A model generated the notes under the pieces. That model did not search any database. It saw only the letters and a program-made list of their open reading frames with translations, and had not been told where the DNA came from. The translations under genes and the position numbers were made by a program. This document shows positions 1 through 11,316 of a stretch of DNA of 64,000 nucleotides, piece by piece. Every line of letters begins with the position of its first letter. Positions within the stretch are counted from its first letter, which is position 1. The stretch comes from Patiria miniata (lineage: Eukaryota; Echinodermata; Asteroidea; Valvatida; Asterinidae). The stretch lies in the NCBI RefSeq assembly GCF_015706575.1, contig NW_024037070.1:4397874-4461873 (forward strand), read 5' to 3'.

Positions 1-309
1 TTTGGGGGGGGTGGCTTTTTTTTTTTTTTCAAGCTTGTATTGTACAGACAAGGTGGGTACTATTTTGCTTTTTTGTGTCCTCATTATACATTGGTGTCCT
101 CCATTATTTGCCTTGGTGCCCTTTATAATTTGCCTTAGTGCAATTTCCCCATTCCTTGGTGCTCCTTGGTACAAAAATTTGAGGAGGCGCGGCAATAGAG
201 GGCGCTGTTGTAGCTTCCGTGTTAATTTGAAGAAAAAAAAAGGTTGACGCGCATGATTAAAATCGACGCGAGCGCTGACTAGAGACCGAGTATTTTTATT
301 TTTTTTGCC
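1..309. mobile_element. Harbinger-like non-autonomous element, left end cut by the window
   Basis: It shares its whole interior (tgtacagacaaggtgggtac, ccttggtgctccttgg, gacgcgcatg) with the copies at 31281-31609 and 53001-53399. It ends ttttttgcc followed by taa. The family has ends GGCCAAAAA...TTTTTGGCC flanked by TTA or TAA. Confidence 0.7.
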
Positions 310-338
310 TAATGTTGGTATTTTTATTTTCGTTCTAG

Positions 339-3300
339 GGGTTTAACTTCTGCTAGTTATTTCTCCCTGGTGTACGGCAAGCCATACTGCCGTATCGCAC
401 CCTACCTGGTCGGTATTGGACTAGGCTACATCATGCACCGCATTGGCAACCGCAAAGTCAAGATGAATCCTGTAAGTTTGTACACACACACTGAGTTGAG
501 TCCACCCCAAGTCCTTTCATTAGTAAATCACAAGTCCTTTCACAAGTCCAGACAAAAGTAACAGGTGAACAAAAACAAGGGAATGCAATTGTGACAATTT
601 ATTGGAATACTTTTTAACTTGAATGGAGCATGGATGACTTGTGCTGGTCTTGTGGGGACTAGTGATGGACTCGACCATAAACACATAAGTGTTGAAACAC
701 CTTCAATCGCGGACTTTCTATTAATAAGGGAATATGTGTGTTTGGGAGGCTTCAATCACTCTGTTTAAGACCGCTTGTAGTCTTGGTGCTGATAATTACC
801 CGAGCCGAAATAAATACCTTTTCGGACAAAAAATCAAAACTTTTCGGTCAAGTTTTGTTTTGTGAAACAACCCTCCAGCTAAATAGTGGAGTGTCCAGCT
901 TGCGAGTAAGTTGTAAACAACTCCTTTTATGGAGATTGGCATGCGCGTCATGCATACTGCGCGATGTCGCGCAGAATGCACCTGGGGCGTTGCGTTGTGA
1001 ATTTAGGATTATAAAATACTGACTCACTGGTAGTATTGCGCATGCCTACGTGAGGATAGTGAATGTTCAACCAATAAAACGGTAAGAGGCACTGAATATT
1101 TAGGAGTCCAAATTTCATGTGACACTGGAAAAGTGTTTAAGACCAGCTAGCCATGTCTTTATCATCCGTTTAAGACCAATAGGAATTGGTAAACTGTCTT
1201 AGGTATTTATGAACAATAATTAATAATAATAATGATCACTTGGTAAAGTGCCGGTATCCGCCTAGCATGATGCTCACGGCACATAAATACAAAGAAAAAC
1301 GTTAATAACAAAAAAACGATGAAAAGACAGATGGGAATTGAGGGTAGATTTGAATGTAGACAGGGATTTCTGTTGGCCGTTTATTGTAAAAAAATTATGG
1401 AAGCACCCCTATTGGTATTGTAAATGCTTTCCAAAAGTAGATCTTCACCGAGTTGTGGACTCTTTTGCCCTCTACTGATAAAGGTCCACTATTGAATGCG
1501 AATACTTGCTTGGTTTTGTCCAAGTATGAAACGACTCTTCTGGCTTTTAAAGGTAGCATCCATCATTTGTAATTTGTGCATTATGTTTGTTTGAAGAAAC
1601 AAAAGTGGTCAAAATCTAAAGAAGAGAGCTGAACAACTAACCTGATGAAGTTTCAGCTCAGTGAAAACTGTATATTCCAAGAAAACAACAATCTAGGATC
1701 TCGATTTTAAATCACAAGTTGCCGAGTCATGTTTTGAATTGGGCCTGAATTCAGCGTCCGAGACACGTTCTCACTGAGCCGATTGCAGGTACGCGATGTT
1801 GCGCATGTGTCAACGCTTGTGCGCGCTTCGCCGACTAAAAAAACAAACTACTAACGGAAATTTCCAACGGTGCTTCTTAAGACGCATCGTTGGAAAGGCC
1901 TTCTTTCATTGATTTCTTCAAAATGACAGCTTGCAAAAAGGAATCATTTCACAGGGAGTTTAGTCCCATTACTATCATTTAACCAAGTAAACTTTTCAAC
2001 AATAATTACGTCCGTTGCTTTTTGGATAGCTGCAAATGATGGACTGTACCTTTAAATAATTCAATAATTTGTTTTAATTTATTCATATTTTTTTTGTCAG
2101 GTGTTGGCTGTGATTGGCTGGCTAGCGGCCGCTGCCCTGGCGATGAGTGTGGTGTACGGTCTGTACCCCAGCACCCAGTCGATGACCATGTCCAGACCGG
2201 CTTCCATCGTCTACGGTTCCCTCAGCCGTTTCGTCTGGGCGTTGGCTCTGGCCTGGGTGGTGTACGCTTGCAAGTACGGATATGGAGGTGAGTTGTACTG
2301 GCCAATATTTAGACATTTATGATAAAAATGACTCTCTAAGTTTGTGCAAGAAGGTTTGTGTCCGGTGTATTTTGTCTATACTCCTCATTATTTTTTTTAA
2401 CTCGTTGCATGTTTTGTCTTTGGCAACCTTTTTAATTCTTGTGTACATGCGTAATATTTTTGAAATTGTACAATGACTCTGTCCATGTTTAATCTATATT
2501 AATTTTTTTTTTTTTTAATGAAGCTTAACTTTTTATTGTTAACTTTTTTTTACTCATTGTGAATTCAATGCAATTTTGCCTCTGGCAACCAAGTTGAATT
2601 TTTTAATAAACCATGAAACCATGAGTGGATGTTAAATTGGTTGTAGCACCAAAAGCAAACCCTGGTGCAAAAAAATTGCACAGTTGCACAGTTTGCCTCT
2701 GTGGTCTGGTGTCATATGAAATTTGGACTCCTATGAAATCTGGTCTCTTTTACCTTATATGGATTTTAGCCCTCACATGTGACCTGTCTCTGTCCTAATT
2801 ATCTTCACTTTAGGCATGCACAATACAACCGAGGAGTCTGTATTTCACAAGAGTCCAAATTTCACTCTGCACTAGGTTCAAATCCTACCGACGCTCGAAG
2901 TTGAAATCTTCCTCCTAACTCCAAAAACTGAAAATTTTTTCATTGTTTTCTCTCTACAGATTTAGTTAGAAATCCTTTAATTAATTGCCAAAAAAAGGAA
3001 TATTAGGCAATTTTTACGGTGCAAATTGTGCAAGCGAAACTGGCCCAAGTGAAAATTGAAAACTCTCAATTTTCAGTTGAGTCAATGTTTACTTTACTAG
3101 ATGCACCAAAATGCACTGCAACCTAAAAAAACCTTCATGAAAAATGAAATACAAAGCTCTGTGGTTTTATAGCAATACCTTACAAAGTTAACGGAAAATT
3201 AAAATGTACATGTTTTTTTTTCTTGACCGGAACAAAAGTTGCCTGTAAATTGCATTGTTTCACATGGCCCGCATAATAGTAATGAAGACATCAGTGTTGT

Positions 3301-4807
3301 GGTCCAGCTACTTGTGATAAATCACAAGTACATCATAAGTCTAGTCACAAGTAGATCGCAAATCCATTCACAAGTCCAGTCTCAAGTAACAAAGTTGACC
3401 AATAACAAAGGAATATCTTTGTCAAGGTCCATTAGAATAGCTTGCGAGTTGACTTGGGACTGGAGGACTTGTGATGGACTTGTGAAGACTTGTGATCTGC
3501 TTATGATGAGTTGTGATGACTTACGACAACTTGTGATCCATCCCTGAGTTTTTCTGACCGCTGTGCTTTGTCGTCTTGCAGGTTGGATAAACACTTTTCT
3601 TTCCTGGGGTTTTTGGGTTCCTCTCAGCCGAGTCACCTTCTCTGCCTACATGATCCATCCCATCGTCATCATGGTCTTCTACGATAACTTTGCCAGTCCC
3701 TGGCACTTCTCTGTCTACCTCATGGTAAGTTTGTTGTCTTTTCTAGTTTTAACTCTTTCGCTACGGCAAGCCGACAGCAGCGCACAAAAACTGTACATGT
3801 CATACGGCAAGCCGCTGGCAGCGGCTTGGGTATCCCCATGACGTGTGCCTTATTTACATAATTTATATGATGACTTCTGACCCAAGTTTGAGCCACTGCC
3901 AACGGCTCTCCGTCGCGTCAAAAGGGTCTGCTGCAGGTTATTCTGAGCAGGTTGTTTACAGAGAGACATTTAAAGATGCCGGCGTCCACGTCGACACACG
4001 GCAGAATTTCCAACGATTTATTACGTACAAACGTGAAAAAATCAGGAAATTAAATTCAGTAGCGAAAGAGTTAAACAAATCTTCAAGAAATCAAAAAATC
4101 AAAAACACATAAAAAAGACCACATACCCAAGAGTGTGATGTATTCACTGTATAGGAACAGATCTTGCATAAACCAGACATTCATGGAATTTTGCGTTCAA
4201 CTCTTCTTCTATTTCAACTCTTTTAAACATTTCTTCAAGGAACCCCCACCCCCAACCCCCAGAAAACACCCAAGAATCTGATGTATTCACCAAGACTCAC
4301 ATAATAGAATTTTATGTTCATGAAGTAGAATGTGGACCTAAATTGAACCGGAGTCATTCCCCCCCCCCCCCCATCGCGTCCCCCCACCCCACCCCCACCC
4401 CCCAACAAGTCATGGGCTTAAGGTCTCCTGAAGCCAAAGCTGTTGACTCATCCGAGCTTTCGTAAAATCCTGTGAATAAGTAATTGCTGGAATCCGAAAT
4501 TGATTAGAAATTCATTTGTTGAACATTTCTCCACTCCACACAGGCCTTCTACTTCGCCGGTCTGGCGTCCATCTCCTACTTCATTGCCATCTTCCTTGCG
4601 TTGGCCGTTGAGTACCCCTTCGCCAATCTGGAAAAGCTCTTCCTCCCCTCCCGGGTCAGTCCTAAAAAGGTCGAGGGGGGTCCGGAGACGCGAGGTAACG
4701 CGGTAGTCACGATGATCGAGCCTTCGTCTCCTGTGGATAACGGCGTCCGGGCCCGAGGCCCCGCCCACGAGAATGGAATCGCTCACCAGCGGTCACTGCC
4801 TACTTAA
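339..4807 (+). CDS. nrf-6-like membrane acyltransferase, 3' part (last four coding exons)
   Basis: Exons 339-471, 2101-2287, 3582-3724 and 4544-4807 join in phase into 241 residues ending at TAA 4805-4807; the 5' exons lie left of the window. The product matches the C-terminal part of the acyltransferase-3/NRF family, polytopic membrane proteins named after C. elegans nrf-6, where the family acts in lipid or drug transport. Visible landmarks are YGKPYCRIAPYLVGIGLGY, ACKYGYGGWIN, SRVTFSAYMIHP and LALAVEYPFANLEKLFLP. The last three resemble the closing membrane segments of the family. Exons 1 and 3 have exactly the same lengths (133 and 143 nt) and phases as exons 12 and 14 of the paralogue at 11317-33717. 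The C-terminal tail after LEKLFLP is longer and more polar than in that paralogue. Enzymatic substrate is unknown. The start of the first exon is set by TAG at 336-338 and by the paralogue. Confidence 0.88.
486..680. repeat. tcacaagt/acttgtga repeat, copy 1
   Basis: The left half has repeated tcacaagtcc words and the right half their complements (gacttgtgctgg, cttgtgggga), around a spacer with aagtaacaggtgaac and caagggaatg. The same layout and spacer occur at 3290-3546. Both copies lie in introns of the first nrf-6-like gene. Confidence 0.55.
1551..2051. mobile_element. TTAA-flanked element, family T1 (in intron)
   Basis: The ends are inverted (AGGTA..TCCATCATTTG and CAAATGATGGA..TACCT) and are bounded by TTAA at 1547-1550 and 2052-2055. 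Related copies are 27148-27631 and 52108-52650, with a more distant relative at 37666-38019. No coding capacity. Confidence 0.75.
3290..3546. repeat. tcacaagt/acttgtga repeat, copy 2
   Basis: It has the same arrangement as 486-680: tcacaagt words on the left, acttgtga words on the right (gacttgtgatgg, gacttgtgaagac), so each half can pair with the other. It lies just before the acceptor of the exon at 3582. Confidence 0.55.
3753..4070. mobile_element. TTAA-flanked element, family T2
   Basis: The ends CTCTTTCGCTAC and its complement GTAGCGAAAGAG are nearly perfect and are flanked by TTAA at 3749-3752 and 4071-4074, as in piggyBac-type elements. It begins 28 bp into the intron after the exon ending at 3724. 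No open frame of note. Confidence 0.75.
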
Positions 4808-4982
4808 TAACAACGAGCGTTAGATAGTTTCTCCGTAATTTCTCGGATTTTATTTCTGAAAGTGTGGGAGTGCGTTTGTTGAGTTATTTGTTCTTAGTCT
4901 TACGCACAGGGGACCAAATTAATGAGCCTTTTAGAGATATAGTGGCTAAAGAAGGAGGATACTATTTGGTGTAAAAAGTGTT

Positions 4983-5511
4983 ATAAACACCGCAAAAAAG
5001 AAAATCCACACTCATTGGAGGGGTCTTACTTTTTAATCTGATTGTCTTAAGATGACATCACGCATATATACCTTTGGGAAAGTTTGTTAGCTACAGTTTG
5101 ATACCCTGTTTGCTACCAAAGACTGTCAATTGTCCGAGATTGACAACTGTTTATGAAAAATGATGCAGTTTGAGGAGAAATTGCTAAATGCAAACACACA
5201 TGCCCGTAAATTGGCCCCATCGATTGCATGGTGCCCGAACAAAGCGCTGGTAATTCAATTCGTGTGCTCCCATGCATGCAAGCACTGTGCGATCGATATT
5301 CCCTGCCGTTCGTTTCGGGCAGTGTATAACATTGTCACTCAGCAATTTTCTCTTGCGAACTCTTTCAATTACTTTGTTAGCAAAGGGGGTATCGAAATGT
5401 AGCTAGCAACATTCACCCAAAGGTCTATATAAATAAGTCAGCATAAGAGGATCAGATTCAAAATTATGACCCCCCAATGAGTGTCTACTTTCTTGTTTTG
5501 CTGTGTTTAAT
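4983..5511. mobile_element. non-autonomous element with long inverted ends
   Basis: The left end (aacaccgcaaaaaagaaaat, cactcattgg, aatctgat) pairs with the right end (atcagatt, ccaatgagtg, ctttcttgttttgctgtgtt). Inner parts also pair (ttgggaaagtttgttagcta with gtagctagcaacattcaccc). No clear target duplication. It lies just 3' of the first gene. Confidence 0.6.
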
Positions 5512-6080
5512 GGAATAATGTAATGTGTCTGCTGCATACGCCACAAGGCCGAAGACTTTTTAAGATATGGAACACAGATGCACTACATTTTCTGAGTTTC
5601 ACAAGAGTGAGTGGGATAAAATATCTTCAAGCAAACTTTGCGCACAGTAAAGATGGAACAAGCACGCTGTAGAAACTTTTAGGCGGTTATCCCATTATTT
5701 GTGCACGCAGCAGGAATAACTGCTTAGAAATCTTAGAATAGCGCGATATGCAAAGTGCAGTAGGGGATAGCATCACACTGTTGTTGCCATGGATCGACTA
5801 GTCAGGATCGTGAATTCAAGTTTGACGATTAAAAAAGACTTTATCCACGAACCAAAAGCGCGCTGTATCTCAATCAGGCAAGTGGAGCTTCGTAGCACAG
5901 GCGTCGTCTGCTAAACATAGATAATACATGCTTAGCAGAAATGGGTTACCAGCCATAATAGTGTGTGGTGTGTATTGTGTTTGACTGGTTCAGTGCTGAT
6001 CGCTGTTGAGCATGTGAACTTGCTTAGACAAATCTGCTCCGAAGCACCGTGAAATTGCACCTTGTTCATTCTTCTCACAA

Positions 6081-6405
6081 ATTTGGGCGATTCACGATGC
6101 AGTGCGCCACCAAGAGTTTGCTGTGGAGAGTCCATTTTTGAGTGTCAGTAGACAACTTGAGATAATATGTTATAGATTGGAGCATAGCGTTCTGCCGCCT
6201 TAAAAAAAAAACCACCATATTGATAAAAAGAAGAGAAAAGGACAAATATTTACTCAAATCATACGCTTACGAAACAACTGGCCCGAAAAACTAACACTTT
6301 CAGTGCGTTGCGAATTTGTCGACTATCTCCCACAAAGCGCTAGGAAATATGAACTCTCCATGGTAAACTCTTGGTGGCGCACTGCTTTGTGAATCGCCCA
6401 ATTTA
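6081..6405. mobile_element. inverted-repeat element
   Basis: About 50 bp at each end pair: aaatttgggcgattcac with gtgaatcgcccaattt, then gcagtgcgccaccaagagtt with aactcttggtggcgcactgc. The interior has no recognisable gene. Confidence 0.65.
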
Positions 6406-7229
6406 TGCACAGCTTTAACAAAAACAATCTGCAAAATTGTCAACACTTAGTGGTACTGGTTACTTGTTCAAAGCTCCCAAATTATTGTCGTTTTATAGGT
6501 GTATATTGAAAATTAACGTCTGTATTCCTAGATCATGTGTTATTGTATCACACTGATGATTTTTTAATACTAATATTTGCAATTTTTAGACCCTTGTTTT
6601 TACACAATAAAGGTACAATACAGTACGCAATTTTATTATATTTCTTACCATATAGTCAGTTATAATTGAATATTTTTTACCAATAAAGAGAGCAGAGGTA
6701 AATATCAACATTCCAAATTATTACAAATCAGTTTATTTTACAATAACTTTTTCAAAGCTTATTTTTTTTATGATTTACTGTTGAATCAGTACTACTGAGA
6801 AATGGAAAATTGAAATATTTTGTATTTAGCTTGATTCTGGAAAATTTGTAAAGGCAACCAAAGAATTTATTTTACATTAGAGATTTAAAATATATTTGTA
6901 TATATTTGCCTGATTCTGTACTGATAAGAAACAAAACAAAAGAATTTAAATTAATATTTGTATCAAATTACAGACTGCACAACATTTAACGTGAAACTAA
7001 AGCAGCTGTTAAGTCTCTAATATTCTGTCAAAAAGATTATCAAAATGGTTCTATTTTATCAAATTTAAAAAAAAAAAATTTCTTAAAAGACAAGAGACTG
7101 AATATCTTTTTGGATCATTTTAAGGTAAAGCAAATGAGAAAATTTGTGGTAGTGTATATGCAATCACAAATTTGATATGCTTTCAATCATTGACAATCAA
7201 CATAACTGAATATTGAAGGCCTGTTATAA
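6406..7229. other. AT-rich intergenic DNA
   Basis: Nothing recognised on either strand; low-complexity A/T runs only. Confidence 0.5.
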
Positions 7230-7238
7230 CATTCCAGC

Positions 7239-7596
7239 TAGCCTTGACCAAGGCTATCAGCTTGTTCCCATACCAGCTTGTTCCCGCTACCGCTGAGCGC
7301 GCGCCGCAACACGCTAGTTGTACTATACCGTTAGCCTCAACGACCCTTGCGTGTGCATCTATACGTACACCCCACACACACTTCCGTAAACAGCCGTACA
7401 GTAAGTAGTAGAGGCGGAGGATATCCACCCCGACTTTCTGTACAGCTGTTTGCGGAAGTGTGTGTGGGGTGTATGTACATGCACATACAAGGGTCGTTGA
7501 GGCTAAACGGTATAGTAATAGTATTGCGGCGCGCGCTGTGTGCAGTAGCGAGAACAAGCTCGTATGGGAACAAGCTGTTAGCCTTGGTCAAGGCTA
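7239..7596. mobile_element. Mutator-like foldback element with 9-bp target duplication
   Basis: Two arms of about 165 bp (7239-7404 and about 7438-7596) are inverted copies around a short loop. Each end is tagccttgaccaaggct. The nine bases CATTCCAGC occur directly at 7230-7238 and again at 7597-7605. Long inverted ends with a 9-bp duplication are typical of Mutator-like elements. No transposase. Confidence 0.8.
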
Positions 7597-8287
7597 CATT
7601 CCAGCCCGCATATTCCATTATATTCAAACTGTAAAAGAAATTCACTTCTCCTCTGTTCAACCCCCCCTTCCCTCAAATCCTAAAACCCCTCCCCTTCACC
7701 TTATTAGCCTACTATATACTTGTATACAATCAGTACTGATATTTGCCTCAATTTTTTTTTCAAATGTAATCATTATTAACTTAATGTGCGAAATTTTGAA
7801 ACAATTGTTCACTGTAATATAATGAAATCACTTTCATAATTTATAGGATATTTCTGTAACTTTGTATTCACTAAAATGTATTAAAAATGTGAAAGCGGGT
7901 TGTGGTCACAATGTAAATTTAACATTTTGCAATTTACATTTGCCTATAAGTAGCGGAAATATACTTAACCAATTAAGGGAGGAAAATTTATTAAAGCGTA
8001 ACCAAACAAGTTTAAGTATTTCTTTGGAATTATTATAGTCTTTCTTTCACAATAAAATTGTCACATTTAATATTTCAATTTCACATTTTATTGTGCATTA
8101 TTCTGAAAGCGGGAAAAATTCAAATAAACTTAAATCGGGAACTTACATGCAAATAAATGACGTAAACCATAGGACTTCTTTGGGCAACTTGTGCCCCAGA
8201 TAGATGGGTGGGAAGTCCAATAGTTTCAGCAAAATGTCGCAAAGTTGCATAAAGTTCCAGAATCAGATTATTTCAACATGAAAGAAT

Positions 8288-8755
8288 TCACACAGGTTAA
8301 GTATATATAGGTATTTGCATGTTATTTATATCATAATTTTAAAAGAATTCATTCAATAAATTTACATACACTTTTCTTCCAGTAGGTCTTACACTAGTAT
8401 GGAAATTGAATGAATTTCTGAATATTACAATAGAATCACACTGAATGCACATAATCATCAAACAATTTTTTAACATAAAACTGGCCCTTGAAACACCACT
8501 AAACGTGAATATTGAAGAAAAACTTCACACAAGTTAAGAACATGTATATGTAGGAATATGCATGCTAATTATATCATTATTTTTCAAGATAAAATTCCAT
8601 AATTTTACGTAAAATTTTCTTCCAATAGGCCTTCCACTAATATTGAAAAACAATTTTAGAATATTACAATAGGATTACACTGAATGCACATATTCATGAA
8701 ACATTTTTGAATAGAAATTTACACTTGAAAATACCACTTTTAACAAAAGAAAATT
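8288..8755. repeat. diverged tandem duplication, about 235 bp per unit
   Basis: The two halves share, in the same order, cacac/agttaag, gaatatgcatg, ttttcttccagtaggtctt against ttttcttccaataggcctt, gaatattacaatag, cactgaatgcacat and cttgaaa. The surrounding 7610-9460 is AT-rich with no gene recognised. Confidence 0.6.
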
Positions 8756-9466
8756 CACAGCATACTTTCATGAAGTACATTTACTGAACAGATCCATCAA
8801 ACAAATTTTGAAGACAATTTCTATTGATGCGTTTTCAAATGAATAAGAAAGAGCGTACCCAGGTTTTTATTTCAATATACTATCCACTTTTGACTTCCTG
8901 ATAAAATTTCATTCTTCCGTAGCCATCGCTTCACCAATTTCAGTTTCTAAGAAGAAATTGCTTTGTGGTCTACTTTTATCTATCTACATTGCAGTTATTT
9001 AAAGCTGTGAAAATATTTGAACAATTTTACAAAACTATTAACCTTTGATCATATGATTATATACATGATCAACATACATGTAATTGACTAAAACTACTTT
9101 GCCAACAATCAATAATCTACTCTATATAGTGCCAATACATGTTTACTTATATTTCAAACAGAAATAGCATCTAACCAGCTTGCATAAAAGTAAAGCATAA
9201 AATATACTAAAACATAAAACATATTTGAAGTACGTGCACTAAAATTGACTCTAAAAATGTGCAAACTCAGGTCTGATTGGTGACATGTGTGACATTATAT
9301 ATTTAAATTTATGCTAATTTATGCACGGAAAGACCTACTTATGAAACACCTGAAGAACTTTAGTGAACAATAATCATTTGTATTACATCACATAAAAAAA
9401 ACTTTAATTTTTTCCAAAAATTAACGTTTTTAATTTCTGAAGAATCACTCCGATAAGTCCATTAAG

Positions 9467-10000
9467 CACTGTCGATATATCGATATTTCTCAATTATTCG
9501 ATATTATTTTGATATCGATATTGCCGCTAGTATATCGAAAATATCGAAAATTTTGATATTGAGATATATCGAAAATATCGAAATGCGTCAGATTCTCGTC
9601 AAAATAAATCTTCCGTTTGTGCTTTTACTTTGTGTTTATCGTTTGCCGTACAATGAAATAAAACCTAGCGGCATTTGTGCTTGTAACTGAAAATAAAATC
9701 ATCAGGAAATACCCAGCAGCAACGCTAGGTGCTCTGCGTTCGCTGGAATTCGCGGTCTCCCTAATGAAAAACCTAAAAACAAACTCTCAGTGCTGAGATT
9801 TGTTTTAAAAGTTTCAGCAATATGCTGTAGAGAAAGCTGTTAGAAAATTGGGACTTAAATTTTTTTGTATGTGCTTGAAGAAATTCGTTTGTAATTTTTC
9901 CACATTTTGTTGACTTTTGCATGGAATAATCAATATCTTGAATATTCTTGATAATAGATTTCCGATATATCGATTATTGAACGTTTTGATATCGACAGTG
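9467..10000. mobile_element. inverted-repeat element rich in TCGATAT words
   Basis: It starts CACTGTCGATAT and ends ATATCGACAGTG, perfect 12-bp inverted ends. Many tcgatat, tatcga and aatatcg words fill both ends. No target duplication is clear. Confidence 0.65.
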
Positions 10001-10850
10001 TTTAGAATCCATCTGTACCACAAACTAGTCGGGAATTGAGAAATTGGCATTTTTCACGCCCATGATACAAATATTTGCATGCAGCAGTAAATACATTATA
10101 GATTTGGAATGACAATGACATGGTCCCACCTACAATCCCGGCCAAAATGGTTGGGACACTTCCTGAGCCTCCCACGGTCACCCACTCACCCGCTCCCCCG
10201 GTCAATGTTGTTCTCTCCAGCGGATGGAGCACACACCGCGCAATGAGAGACAACATTGAGCGGGGGCTGGGGGGTTGGGGGCCCAGCGAGATTTCAAATT
10301 TGGCTAGGATTGTAGCTCCAAGTATGCAATGCAGGAACAAAAATGAGGTCAGATTTCAAAATTATTTAGCACCTGCGATTTTGATTTATGCAAAATTGAT
10401 TTATTTAGCTGAAAAGGTTGAAATGTAATTTTGGAGAAAAAAAATAAGAGCATACATTACTTATATGCTCAAACAACCCCTGCAGTAAAAAAGTAGGTTT
10501 TGAGGTGTTTTTTCAAAAAGACTCCATAAAATTCTTATATCAAAAATATAATACACGTTATATCCACTTCTACATAAATATACACAAAGAGTAAAAATCC
10601 TCTCAAAATGATAAAAGTGGCAGTACTGGTGCACCTCAAACCACTGTTGGTATTAAAGTTATGAATATTTGTCAGCAAAATAAACTTTACTACACTGCAC
10701 AGTAAAAAAAATCTCCTTATATTTCTTGTCTCTACTTTTAAACAATTTTAAATGTTTACCCTGTCACTCCACAGTTAAAAATCAATTTTTGTAAGTCACT
10801 ATCTCCATAGCAACAATAAAAATGATTAATTTAACAGTTACCAATATATT

Positions 10851-11156
10851 GGGTGGAGTACTGTGGTCCAATGGTTACGGTGTTTGACTCACGTGCCGTG
10901 GTACATGGGTTCGAACCCTGACGGCGAACATGGTGCTTGAATTCTTGGGCAAGACACTTTACTACAATTGCCTCTCTCCACCCAGGAGTGTACATGTAAA
11001 TGGGTACCAGTGAAGGTAGAGCCCAGGATGCGCTGATCTCGAGCTGCTGCAAAAACTGGCCTCATGGCCTGATGAACAGGGGTAATAATTGTGAAGCGTT
11101 TTGAGACTTTTGGTATAAAGCGCTATATAAGCACCACATTATTATTATTATCATCA
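10851..11156 (+). mobile_element. tRNA-derived SINE
   Basis: The head resembles a tRNA with an A box (tggtccaatggttacgg) and a perfect B box (GGTTCGAACCC, 10908-10918). The body includes cttgggcaagacactttac and the tail tttggtataaagcgctatat, followed by an ATT microsatellite. This is the usual structure of a SINE with a LINE-like 3' end. Confidence 0.85.
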
Positions 11157-11316
11157 TTCTGAGTAGCCATAAGTACACCAGTAGTATATCATTTTCTTGA
11201 TTTTTTTTTTTTTTTTAAGACTTCCCCACACTAAATATCTATAAAAAAAAAAATATATGCAGAAGCACGGTTTTTACCGAAGAAGCTACAATTTCATGAC
11301 AGTCATCGGGCAAGTC

